A DNA stretch of 64,000 bases from NCBI GenBank assembly GCA_023382535.1, contig JAHDWA010000008.1:62001-126000 (forward strand), read 5' to 3'. Below, piece after piece: positions 16,686 through 23,985 of this stretch (positions are counted from its first letter, which is position 1; every line of letters begins with the position of its first letter). Origin of the DNA: Anaerolineae bacterium. Its GTDB lineage: Bacteria > Chloroflexota > Anaerolineae > 4572-78 > J111. The notes beneath the pieces were generated by a model. The model had not been told where the DNA came from. It ran no database searches and was given only the letters and a program-made list of their open reading frames with translations. The position numbers and the translations under genes are program-made.

Positions 16686-17048
16686 ATGGACGAAAAAACT
16701 TTGATCAAACTGCTGCAACTGCAATTTGAGCATGAGCGCAAGCTCCGCGAATTTGCCGGCAAACTCAATCTGAATTATTTGGAGATAGATTTATTGAGCG
16801 TGGTGCTGGATGCCGTCGGCGTGCCGGCCGATAACACCCTGGATCAAATTGAAAAGTACGGGTATGCCGGCTGGCTCGATCAGCCCGACACCGTTTCCCG
16901 GGCCTGGTACTACGATGAATTTCAGCGGCAGGTAGCTCACGGCACTTATGAAGAGGCCCAGGCTTATTTAGAAAGTGTGATGGTGACCAGCGCTTTCCAG
17001 TACATGCTCAATAGTCACAAAATTGAAATGGCCTTCGTCGCCGCCTGA
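16686..17048 (+). CDS. Small protein of unknown function (120 aa)
   Basis: No family is recognised. The product is acidic, mostly helical in appearance, soluble, and has no Cys pair or signal peptide. LQFEHERKLREFAGKLNLNYLEIDL suggests a first amphipathic helix, and aromatic residues cluster in WLDQPDTVSRAWYYDEF. AAGGGGAAATGAAAA gives a good ribosome binding site. The 273-bp region upstream has the EamA terminator but no clear promoter. A hairpin terminator follows 47 bp after the stop, so it is probably monocistronic. Confidence 0.75.
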   Translation: MDEKTLIKLLQLQFEHERKLREFAGKLNLNYLEIDLLSVVLDAVGVPADNTLDQIEKYGYAGWLDQPDTVSRAWYYDEFQRQVAHGTYEEAQAYLESVMVTSAFQYMLNSHKIEMAFVAA

Positions 17049-17095
17049 TAAAACGTTACTCCTCATCTCAGAAAGCTTGCAGGCTGGCCATTAGC

Positions 17096-17128
17096 AGACC
17101 TGACAGGTTTGTAGGACCTGTCAGGTCT
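17096..17128 (+). terminator. Perfect 13-bp stem-loop with ACCTGTCAGGT core
   Basis: AGACCTGACAGGT and ACCTGTCAGGTCT flank a 7-base loop, and TTGTTGATTTT follows. The same core hairpin occurs at 61968-61998, so it is a dispersed terminator-like repeat. Confidence 0.75.
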
Positions 17129-17144
17129 TGTTGATTTTGGGAGA

Positions 17145-17173
17145 TTGTCAGGGAAAAGCGGGTATGCTACAAT
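17145..17173 (+). promoter_or_regulatory. Putative promoter of the DsbA-like gene
   Basis: TTGTCA (17145-17150), a 17-bp spacer and TACAAT (17168-17173) with an upstream TG (17165-17166) lie 40 bp before the start codon. Confidence 0.55.
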
Positions 17174-17212
17174 AGGTCGAACCAAAATTCAAGGACAAGC
17201 AGCAGCGTTGAT

Positions 17213-17929
17213 ATGACCCAGCTTCCCGTTCAAATCGAGCTATACTCCGATGTTCATTGCCCCTACGCCTATCTGACCGTGTACCGCTGGCGCAAGCTGC
17301 GGGCCGAATACGCCGGGAAAATCAGCCTGGTCCGGCGCAGCCTGGCCCTGGAGTACATCAACCGCCGGCCCACGCCCCACAACATTATCAATGCCGAAAC
17401 CCCGATTTTAATGCTCGAAGAGCTGGATATTCCTTACCACCCCTGGCACCGGCCCCTCAGCGAATGGCCGGTGACCATGTGGCCTGCCTTTGAGGCCATT
17501 AAATGCGCCGAACTCCAGGGGCCGGAACACGCCGACGAGCTGGATTGGGCCATTCGCCAGGCTTTTTTTGCCGAGAGCCGCTGTATCTCCATGCGTCACG
17601 TCCTGTTTGAGCTGGCCGAAGCAGTTGGCCTGGAGATGACGCGCTTTGCCGAGGCGTTTGACAGCGGCGTTACCAAGCGCCAGGTGCTGCAAGAGGCCCG
17701 GCTGGGCTGGGAGACCCTGAAAGTGGAGGGCAGCCCAACCTTTGTCTTGCCCTCCGGCGAACAGCTCTCCTACCTGGCCCTGCCCAAGGTCAAGATGGAC
17801 CCCCAGCGCAATTACCGCGCCGCCGCCGTCGAGCCGGCCCCTTGTTCCGGCCCGGCCTGTTTGGACCTCTACCGGCAGTTGTTTGACAAGGCCCTAAACG
17901 ACGCTGATTTGAGGAGCCAGCATCCCTAG
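17213..17929 (+). CDS. DsbA family thioredoxin-fold protein with a single-cysteine CPYA motif
   Basis: This 238-residue protein starts directly with the thioredoxin strand and active-site region IELYSDVHCPYAYLTVYRW. The usual CXXC is CPYA, so the resolving cysteine is missing. A helical insertion (about 70-165) and the cis-Pro region VEGSPTFVLPSG (about 175) fit the FrnE/2-hydroxychromene-2-carboxylate isomerase branch of the DSBA-like family. There is no signal peptide, so it is cytoplasmic. A glutathione-S-transferase-like, isomerase or monothiol role is more likely than disulfide formation. A CSGPACLDLY segment near the C-terminus holds two further cysteines. Confidence 0.82.
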   Translation: MTQLPVQIELYSDVHCPYAYLTVYRWRKLRAEYAGKISLVRRSLALEYINRRPTPHNIINAETPILMLEELDIPYHPWHRPLSEWPVTMWPAFEAIKCAELQGPEHADELDWAIRQAFFAESRCISMRHVLFELAEAVGLEMTRFAEAFDSGVTKRQVLQEARLGWETLKVEGSPTFVLPSGEQLSYLALPKVKMDPQRNYRAAAVEPAPCSGPACLDLYRQLFDKALNDADLRSQHP

Positions 17930-18052
17930 CTGCGGCTCCGCGCCGGCGGGCATCTGGGGATGCTTCACTTCTCCTGAGGTTGAGGTATCGGAGGGCGGTT
18001 GACGCGTTGGGTTTCTAAGTGAAACTTTCCGCCAGATGAGGAGGAATAAACT

Positions 18053-18433
18053 GTGGACAGAGTCCTTTTCACCCATTTGGAACACGGCGACGACATCATC
18101 ATCTCCCTGGGCTGTGACGAAGCATCGGCGTTTGGGGTGGATGGCTTCATCATTCAAAGAAACGCCAGGTACGAGCCTTTTCTCAGCCCCAACGAACGCG
18201 GCGCTAGCGTGGCATGGGAAGATGATGACATTATCGTCCTGCTGGATAGGGTCTTCATTCGCCGGGATGAGTTGAAAATAAAGACCAAGGGCAAGGTGCG
18301 CAACTATCACTTTGACCTGACCGCTCTCTCCGATGAGGAGTATGTGGCCCTGGTCAAGCATTTTCAGTTGATCAATTTCGACGGCTCGATAAAGATTAAG
18401 GTAGTCGGCGCAAACCGCAGGTCTCGTTTTTAA
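18053..18433 (+). CDS. Hypothetical protein (126 aa)
   Basis: No family is recognised. The start is GTG 18053, chosen for the strong ATGAGGAGGAA just upstream. The sequence is beta-rich and hydrophilic, with an Asp/Glu-rich centre (WEDDDIIVLLDRVFIRRDEL) and a basic C-terminus ending NRRSRF. It has no signal or membrane segment. It lies 40 bp upstream of the DUF559 gene and may be read with it. Confidence 0.7.
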   Translation: MDRVLFTHLEHGDDIIISLGCDEASAFGVDGFIIQRNARYEPFLSPNERGASVAWEDDDIIVLLDRVFIRRDELKIKTKGKVRNYHFDLTALSDEEYVALVKHFQLINFDGSIKIKVVGANRRSRF

Positions 18434-18472
18434 CGGGACAGCTTATCTTGAGTAGCCCAATTCAAAAAACCA

Positions 18473-18907
18473 ATGTCACCGTCCAAACGTTACCCATACC
18501 CTTATCCCGAAATGATTGCTCGAGCCAAAGGGTTACGCCGGCCCCTTACCCCTCAGGAAGCCAAATTGTGGCAGTGCCTCAAGGGCAAACAATTCTTTGG
18601 ACTCAAATTCCGGCGGCAGCATCCTTTATATCAGTTCATTCTGGATTTTTACTGTCACGAAAAGCGCCTCGTGATCGAGATTGATGGAGAGAGCCATGCT
18701 GAACTCGCTCAACAGCGCTATGATCAGACGCGGACCGCCTGGCTGGAGCAGCATGGACTTCGGGTTATCCGTTTTCAGAATCGAGAAATTGATAGCAGCC
18801 TGCCGGGAGTCCTAGAGGAAATTGCGCGACAATGTGGGGTATTGCCCCCCTCTAGCTCCCCCCAAAGGGGGGAGAACAAGACGAGTCCCCCCTCTGGGGG
18901 GATTTAG
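18473..18907 (+). CDS. DUF559 domain protein (Vsr/restriction-endonuclease-like fold)
   Basis: This 144-residue protein carries the DUF559 core: LRRPLTPQEAKLWQCLKGK, FFGLKFRRQHPLYQFILDFYC and LVIEIDGESHAE, followed by WLEQHGLRVIRFQNREI. The fold is related to very-short-patch-repair endonucleases, and D, E and H residues in the middle motifs could bind a metal. The last 20 codons lie in C-run/G-run palindromes (SSPQRGE, SPPSGG). The TAG at 18905 is the only stop separating it from the coding frame of the next glycosyltransferase, which is in the same frame. DUF559 genes are often scattered and mobile-looking, and this one may have inserted here. Confidence 0.85.
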   Translation: MSPSKRYPYPYPEMIARAKGLRRPLTPQEAKLWQCLKGKQFFGLKFRRQHPLYQFILDFYCHEKRLVIEIDGESHAELAQQRYDQTRTAWLEQHGLRVIRFQNREIDSSLPGVLEEIARQCGVLPPSSSPQRGENKTSPPSGGI

Positions 18908-18914
18908 GGGGGCC
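18845..18914 (+). repeat. Paired C-run/G-run palindromes at the DUF559 3' end
   Basis: CTCCCCCCAAAGGGGGGAG (18856-18874) is followed by TCCCCCC-TC-TGGGGGGA (about 18886-18902) and a further GGGGGG run. The pair spans the end of the DUF559 coding sequence and abuts the 5' end of the GT-C gene. Confidence 0.75.
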
Positions 18915-19081
18915 AGTACACCATCAAACCACCATTCATTATCCAAAATCGAAAACTCACCCTCTGGCTGGCCTTCATCGCCGTCACCCTCATCGCCTTC
19001 TTCCTTCGCTTCTACCGCCTGGCCGACCATCCCCTCGGTCTCTTCTTCGACCCGGCCATCAACGGCCTCGACGCTATCCGC

Positions 19082-21628
19082 TTGATGCAGCGCGGCGGCC
19101 CCGTCCTCTTCTTTCCCACCAACGGCGGCCGCGAAGCCCTGTTGATTTACCTGCTCATCCCCTTCATCTGGCTGTTCGGAGCGACTCCCTTTGCCTTCCG
19201 CCTCCAACTGGCGATCATCAGTTTGCTGAACGTAGTGTGCCTCTTTGGTTTCCTCTACGATTTACGATTTACGATTTACGATTTACGATTTACGCAACAC
19301 GCAACACGTTTCACGCCTCACGCCTCACGCCTCTGGCTTGCCACGCTCGCCGGCCTGACCCTGGCCGTTTCCTCCTGGCACATCGGCATCAGCCGCGGCG
19401 ACCAGCGCCCGCTCACGGTGCCGCTGCTGGCGGTGCTGGTCTTCTGGTTTTTTCTCAAAGGCTGGACCACCGGCCAAAAACGCTGGCTCCTGCTCTCCGG
19501 CCTGTTCTTGGGCCTGGGCTTCCATACCTACTCTGCCGCCCGCCTGCTGCCCCTCATTTTGCTCTTAGCCTGGCTCCCGGAGGTTTTTTTATACAACACG
19601 CCACAGAGCGCAGCCTCCCCTGGGGACGCAACACGCAACACGCGATACACTTCACGCTTCACGCTTCACGCTTCAGTGCGCAGCCTCCCCTGGGGACGCC
19701 TCACGCTCCTCCTCCTCCCCGCCCTCCTCGTTGCCGCGCCGATGCTCTGGTACTTTGCCGCGCATCCGGCCCAATTCAGCGCCCGGGCCGCCTCGGTCAT
19801 GATCTGGAGCTATCTCGACACCCCCGGCGCCATCCTGGCCGAACTGGGCCGCAATCTGCTGCGGGTATTGGGCTATTTCTGCTGCGCCGGCAGTCCCAAC
19901 GCTATTTTCGGCCTGCCGGGCTACCCCGGCCTCTCGCCCCTCCTGGCCCCCTTCCTGCTGCTCGGCCTGATCATGGCCCTCAAAAACTGGCGCGACCTCT
20001 TCTCCCGGCTGGTCGCACTGTGGTGGCTCATCGGCATCTCCCCCTCGATCATCGCCATCGAAGCGCCTCATCCCCTGCGCATGATCGTCGCCCTGCCCGC
20101 TACCGCCATCCTCGTCGCTCTCGGCTTCGTGTGGGTTTCACGTTTCACGTTTCATGTTTTAAGGCGCAACTTCTCCTTGGGATGTTTTACGCATCACGTA
20201 TCAATGCGAAGCCTCCCCTTGGGACGCTTCACGCATCAGTGCGAAGCCTCCCCTTGGGACGCTTCACGCTTTACGATTTACGCTCTCCCCCTCCTCCTCA
20301 TCCTGGCCACCCTCCCTGGCACGGTCTCGGCCTACTTTACGGAGTGGACACGGCTGCCGGTGACCCAGGGCATTTATGATTACGGCGCAGTAGCCATCCG
20401 CGATGCGGTGCTGGCGCAGGCCAGCGACTCTCGGCCTATCTATTTGCCTTTAGCCCGCTTCAATGACCCCCCGCTTCTCTTCTACCTGAGCGGCAGATTC
20501 CGGCGTGAGGCCGTCCTTTCGGCCCCCCCCGCCGCCTCCGCTCTCGTCATCTCCCCCGAAAAGAATGAGCGCGATTCGGTCTGGGTCCGGCTGCAGGGCG
20601 ACACTGCCGCCATCCTCCCCCCGCTGACCGCCGAGGGGCAGCAGTTGATCCAGGCTGCCCTGGCCGGCGGCTCGGTCCAGGCCATTCAGACTCCCCGTGG
20701 TGAAACGGTGGCCCGGCTGGCCGCCCTCCCCACCGACCCGGCCCGCTTTGTCCAGCAGCCAATGCGCCCGCTGGCGGCTGTCTTTGGCCCGGCCCGGCTG
20801 ATGGGAGCGGCTTACCCCCCGGTGATTGACCAACCCTCCGCTGCCCTGCCGGTCACGCTCTACTGGCAGGCCGTCCGGCCCATGCGGGATGATTACGAAG
20901 TCATTCTGCATCTGGTTGACGACAGCCGCCGCGTTGTGGGCGACGGCACGGCCCGCCCTAACGATTGGGTCTACCCCACAACTTTCTGGCGGCCCGGCCT
21001 TGATATGGTCGCCGCTCAACAGCATATCACCCTGGAAAATGGCTCGCTGGCGCCGGGCCGCTACTGGCTGGCCGTCGCCCTCTTCGACCCGGCGGCGGGC
21101 CGGCGTCTCCCTTTAACTGAGGGCGGCAGCGACTCGCCGGATACGTTCTTTATCGGCCCGCTGAAGGTTCCGCTGCCGGCCCCGCCTTCTTTGCCCCTGC
21201 CGCTGGAAGAAGGAGCGACGTTTGGAAAGCTTATCCAACTGTCCGGCTTCAGGCTCGACACGCCTAACCTCGCTGCTGGGGAGCCGGTGCAGCTCAGCCT
21301 GCTCTGGCAGGCGCTGGACACCCCGCCGCTGGATTACACCGTCTTTGTCCACCTGCTTGACGCCGGCGATCATGTCGTTGCCGGCAATGATACCCAGCCG
21401 GTCAACAACACCTATCCTACCTCTATCTGGTCGCCCGGTGAGCGCATCCTTGACCACCACACCGTGCCCACGCCCGCCTCCTTGCCACCCGGCCCGTACC
21501 GCCTGGCTATCGGCCTGTACTATCAACCAAGCGGGGAACGGCTGCCCCTGTCCTTTGCAGACGGTCGCATAGACTCCCAAGGACAGTTAATTGTCAAACC
21601 GCTCATTACGATAACCGCCGGTCCTTGA
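19082..21628 (+). CDS. GT-C type membrane glycosyltransferase-like protein (start unclear)
   Basis: This protein of at least 848 residues has many membrane spans (about 20-430) and two C-terminal copies of the beta-sandwich module (about 575-675 and 720-835; LPVTLYWQAV, TVFVHLLDAG). WHIGISRGDQRP and the acidic FFDPAINGLDAIRL loop match GT-C membrane enzymes. The coding signal clearly continues upstream: codons 18947-19081 encode a first membrane helix (LTLWLAFIAVTLIAFFLRFY) and that acidic loop. However, no ATG, GTG or TTG exists between the DUF559 stop (18905) and TTG 19082. The true N-terminus therefore lies upstream with a rare start, or was cut off by the DUF559 insertion. Three heptamer arrays are translated in frame (19253, 19594, 20136). 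Confidence 0.72.
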   Translation: MMQRGGPVLFFPTNGGREALLIYLLIPFIWLFGATPFAFRLQLAIISLLNVVCLFGFLYDLRFTIYDLRFTQHATRFTPHASRLWLATLAGLTLAVSSWHIGISRGDQRPLTVPLLAVLVFWFFLKGWTTGQKRWLLLSGLFLGLGFHTYSAARLLPLILLLAWLPEVFLYNTPQSAASPGDATRNTRYTSRFTLHASVRSLPWGRLTLLLLPALLVAAPMLWYFAAHPAQFSARAASVMIWSYLDTPGAILAELGRNLLRVLGYFCCAGSPNAIFGLPGYPGLSPLLAPFLLLGLIMALKNWRDLFSRLVALWWLIGISPSIIAIEAPHPLRMIVALPATAILVALGFVWVSRFTFHVLRRNFSLGCFTHHVSMRSLPLGRFTHQCEASPWDASRFTIYALPLLLILATLPGTVSAYFTEWTRLPVTQGIYDYGAVAIRDAVLAQASDSRPIYLPLARFNDPPLLFYLSGRFRREAVLSAPPAASALVISPEKNERDSVWVRLQGDTAAILPPLTAEGQQLIQAALAGGSVQAIQTPRGETVARLAALPTDPARFVQQPMRPLAAVFGPARLMGAAYPPVIDQPSAALPVTLYWQAVRPMRDDYEVILHLVDDSRRVVGDGTARPNDWVYPTTFWRPGLDMVAAQQHITLENGSLAPGRYWLAVALFDPAAGRRLPLTEGGSDSPDTFFIGPLKVPLPAPPSLPLPLEEGATFGKLIQLSGFRLDTPNLAAGEPVQLSLLWQALDTPPLDYTVFVHLLDAGDHVVAGNDTQPVNNTYPTSIWSPGERILDHHTVPTPASLPPGPYRLAIGLYYQPSGERLPLSFADGRIDSQGQLIVKPLITITAGP
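19253..19329 (+). repeat. In-frame array of 11 heptamers
   Basis: CTCTACG, five ATTTACG, two CAACACG, TTTCACG and two CCTCACG are contiguous over 77 bp and translated as YDLRFTIYDLRF... without a stop. Confidence 0.9.
19594..19705 (+). repeat. In-frame heptamer array with two 21-bp triple-heptamer cassettes
   Basis: Sixteen units in one 7-bp phase. CAACACG and CTTCACG units surround two copies of the cassette GCGCAGC, CTCCCCT, GGGGACG (19608-19628 and 19678-19698), which itself is 3 x 7 bp and encodes RSLPWGR. Confidence 0.9.
20136..20282 (+). repeat. Longest in-frame heptamer array (21 units, 147 bp)
   Basis: Units such as TTTCACG, CATCACG, CTTCACG, CTTTACG and ATTTACG stay in one 7-bp phase and include two exact cassettes (GCGAAGC, CTCCCCT, TGGGACG at 20206 and 20241) and one decayed copy (GCGCAAC, TTCTCCT, TGGGATG at 20164). 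The array encodes 49 residues between two hydrophobic segments. Confidence 0.9.
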
Positions 21629-21660
21629 TCAAGGTTTTGAGTAATTGAAGCCCTACTATT

Positions 21661-21729
21661 GGACGCGGATTGAACGGATCGAACGGATTTAAGTCATTTT
21701 TATCCGAAAAACCCCTCGAATCCGCGTCC
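21661..21729 (+). repeat. GGACGCGGATT inverted repeat element
   Basis: GGACGCGGATT and AATCCGCGTCC bound a 69-bp element containing tandem GAACGGAT words and an inner CGGAT/ATCCG pair. It fills much of the 283-bp gap before the first cohesin gene. No other feature is seen in that gap. Confidence 0.7.
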
Positions 21730-21911
21730 CATTCCCCACGAGTCTTATTGTGAAGGTTATCTGCCGTCTGCTGTCTCCCGTCTACCCTCCGTGGTACCCA
21801 TTCTCTATTGTTCCGCTTCCTCGTCTATGTTATGCTTAACTTGTTGAGAAATTGATGAGTGTGGCGGGATAAGACCCGTTCCCGCCCGGTTCTTTACCAA
21901 CCCAGTGGGTT

Positions 21912-23105
21912 ATGGTTACGCTTATGAGCCTTTTTTGGACTCTCCTGAGCCGGTTTCAGCGGCGCCTCTGTCATCTCCCCCCAGCTTCAGCAGTTGCCGG
22001 GCTGTTTGGGCGTATCCAAATAAAGGGCAAGCCGGGATTTTTTGTTCGTCCGGCTGTGCCTGACCTTTCCCTGGGTTGGCCTGCTCTGGCTGTTGTTGCC
22101 GTCAGCCCCACCTTATCTCCGCTAAGAAAAATTAATCGTGTCTTTTTTATCTTGCTCTTTTTGGCGCTCATTCTTGGGAGCTGGCTCCGGCCTGCGCCAG
22201 CTACTCAGGCTCAGACAATGGATCAGGCGGAGACACCCTTCGGCCTGACGCTGGCTATCGCCGGGCCGTCCACCGTTAACGTCGGCGAAACCTTTGAAAT
22301 CCAGGTGGTCTTCAATAACCCCTCGCCGGCCGGTGTTTTTGGCTACCAATTTGGGCTAACCTGGAACAGCGCCGTCGTCATACCTGTTGAACCTGCGCCC
22401 ACCCTCAGCCCTGAGTTTCCCCTCGTTGCCCAAAATGAAGTCGCTAACGGGCAGCTTGCCGTGGCTGCCAGCCGCCAGGGCGATGTACCCGACCTGCCCG
22501 GTTCGCTGACCCTGCTGACCTGGCGGTTCCAGGCTGTCGCGCCCACCGGCGTTGACTCAACCCGCTTTGAGCTAATTGCACCCACCCTGGGGCAAAAGGA
22601 TGGGACAGGACTGCCGCTGGAGGCAGTAACCCCTCTCGCAATGGGGGTGGCTGAACCGGCTCCCCAGCGCGGCAGTCTGCTTGGAAATGTGCAAGTTGAA
22701 GGGCGCGCTCCCGGCAGCCAGGCTAATATCAACATCCTGATCAACGAGTCGGGCCTGGCCTTAGCCGCTGCCCCTGGCGGTGAGTTTACCTTCGCCGATC
22801 TTGACTTTGGCGCTTATACCTTGACCGCCAGCAGCCCCGGTTTTCTGAGAGCAACCTGCAACGTGATTCATCAAAGTGAACTGACCACCCTGGCCGGTCT
22901 CACCCTGCTGGCCGGCGATCTCAACGACGACGGCGCCATTGATGTGGCCGACGCCACGGCGCTGGGCCTGGCTATTAGCAGCAGTGCCCCCGGCGCCGTG
23001 GCCGATCTAAATGTGGATGGAACAGTCAACGTGCTGGATTTAATTCCGCTGGCCGTTAATTTTGGACAGTCAGCGGCAGCTCACCCCTGGCTTTGCCAGC
23101 CCTGA
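21912..23105 (+). CDS. Secreted cohesin-like plus dockerin protein
   Basis: A hydrophobic signal or anchor helix lies at residues about 77-95 (FFILLFLALILGSWL), so the true start may be internal. ATG 21912 is kept as the longest frame. A cohesin-type beta-sandwich follows (about 115-250; VGETFEIQVVFNNPSPAGVFGYQFGL). Next comes a carboxypeptidase-regulatory-like fold (about 265-320), then a type I dockerin with two calcium loops, GDLNDDGAIDVAD and ADLNVDGTVNVLD (about 333-385). Family knowledge: cohesin binds dockerin to assemble extracellular complexes. It is the first of eight such genes. Its stop overlaps the longest frame of the next gene. Confidence 0.8.
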   Translation: MVTLMSLFWTLLSRFQRRLCHLPPASAVAGLFGRIQIKGKPGFFVRPAVPDLSLGWPALAVVAVSPTLSPLRKINRVFFILLFLALILGSWLRPAPATQAQTMDQAETPFGLTLAIAGPSTVNVGETFEIQVVFNNPSPAGVFGYQFGLTWNSAVVIPVEPAPTLSPEFPLVAQNEVANGQLAVAASRQGDVPDLPGSLTLLTWRFQAVAPTGVDSTRFELIAPTLGQKDGTGLPLEAVTPLAMGVAEPAPQRGSLLGNVQVEGRAPGSQANINILINESGLALAAAPGGEFTFADLDFGAYTLTASSPGFLRATCNVIHQSELTTLAGLTLLAGDLNDDGAIDVADATALGLAISSSAPGAVADLNVDGTVNVLDLIPLAVNFGQSAAAHPWLCQP

Positions 23106-23125
23106 AAAAGTGGAGGAAACAACTG

Positions 23126-23836
23126 ATGAAAAGGTCAAACAGATTTTTCTCATTCAAAATCGCCTGCCTGTCCGTTATTCTGCTGGCGTTGTTTGCCCTG
23201 GCGCCCCTGGCCCTGGCCCAGAATGGGACGCGGGTGTATCTCCAGCCGGCCGAGTCGGCCAGCGGGCATTTGACGGTCGAGGTGTTGGCTGAAAATGTAA
23301 CCGATCTGTATGGACTCGAGCTTCACCTCAAATATGACCCGGCCGTGTTAGAAATCCAGGACAGCAAGGCTGACCAGGAGGGAGTCCAGATTGAGCCGGG
23401 CACCCTGCTGCCCGTCAACCAGGGGTTTGTGGTGGCCAATCAGGCGGATCAAGGCCAGGGAACCATTCTTTACGCTCTGACCCTGCTCAACCCGGCCCCG
23501 CCAGTTCAAGGCAGCGGGCCGGTGGCCCGGATAACCTTTAAAGTACTGCAAGATGTGCCCTCAACCATCAGTATTGAACAAGCTACCCTGGTCGCGTCCA
23601 ATTTACAGACCATTCCCAGCGAAATGGCCCCGTTAACGGTCGGCGGCTCCGCCGAGAGTCAGGACAGCGGCTTCCCCTGGTGGATCGTTGGGGCCGCAGT
23701 GTTGGGGCTGGGCGTGGTGGTCCTGGGCGGATTGGTGGCGCTGCTTAGTTTCAACAAAAAAGCTCGCCCCCGGACTCCTGAAAAATCCGGACGAGGATCT
23801 GGCAGCCGGCCCAGTGCCTTTAAAGAGATGCGCTAG
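23126..23836 (+). CDS. Membrane-anchored cohesin-like protein
   Basis: ATG 23126 follows GGAGGA at a good distance and begins a classical signal peptide (IACLSVILLALFALAPLALA). A single cohesin-like domain (about 32-170; LTVEVLAENVTDLYGLELHL, DPAVLEIQD, GSGPVARITFKV) is followed by a membrane helix (WWIVGAAVLGLGVVVLGGLV) and a basic cytoplasmic tail. It has no dockerin. The layout suggests an anchoring subunit that displays one cohesin on the cell surface to capture dockerin-bearing partners encoded nearby. It starts 21 bp after the preceding gene, so it is in the same operon. Confidence 0.85.
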   Translation: MKRSNRFFSFKIACLSVILLALFALAPLALAQNGTRVYLQPAESASGHLTVEVLAENVTDLYGLELHLKYDPAVLEIQDSKADQEGVQIEPGTLLPVNQGFVVANQADQGQGTILYALTLLNPAPPVQGSGPVARITFKVLQDVPSTISIEQATLVASNLQTIPSEMAPLTVGGSAESQDSGFPWWIVGAAVLGLGVVVLGGLVALLSFNKKARPRTPEKSGRGSGSRPSAFKEMR

Positions 23837-23877
23837 ATTCAATACCACTTATATTATCTTTCTCCAGGCCATAATCT

Positions 23878-23978
23878 ACCGCAGAGAGCGCACACTTGCC
23901 CCTGGCGCGGCAAGTGCCAGGGGCAGGACGCTGAGATTAAAGAAGAAAATTCTCTGCGTTCTCGGCGTGCTCAGCGGT
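23878..23978 (+). repeat. ACCGCAGAG/CTCAGCGGT inverted repeat element
   Basis: ACCGCAGAGAGCGCA and TCTGCGTT...CTCAGCGGT form the ends of a roughly 100-bp element with an inner hairpin CTTGCCCCTGGC/GCCAGGGGCAGG. It lies between the anchored cohesin gene and the histidine kinase gene. Confidence 0.65.
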
Positions 23979-23985
23979 AAAAAAT

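Noticed and set aside
18053..18907. Toxin-antitoxin or restriction pair formed by the small unknown gene and DUF559
   Set aside because: Neither protein shows toxin, antitoxin or methylase motifs; adjacency alone is too weak.
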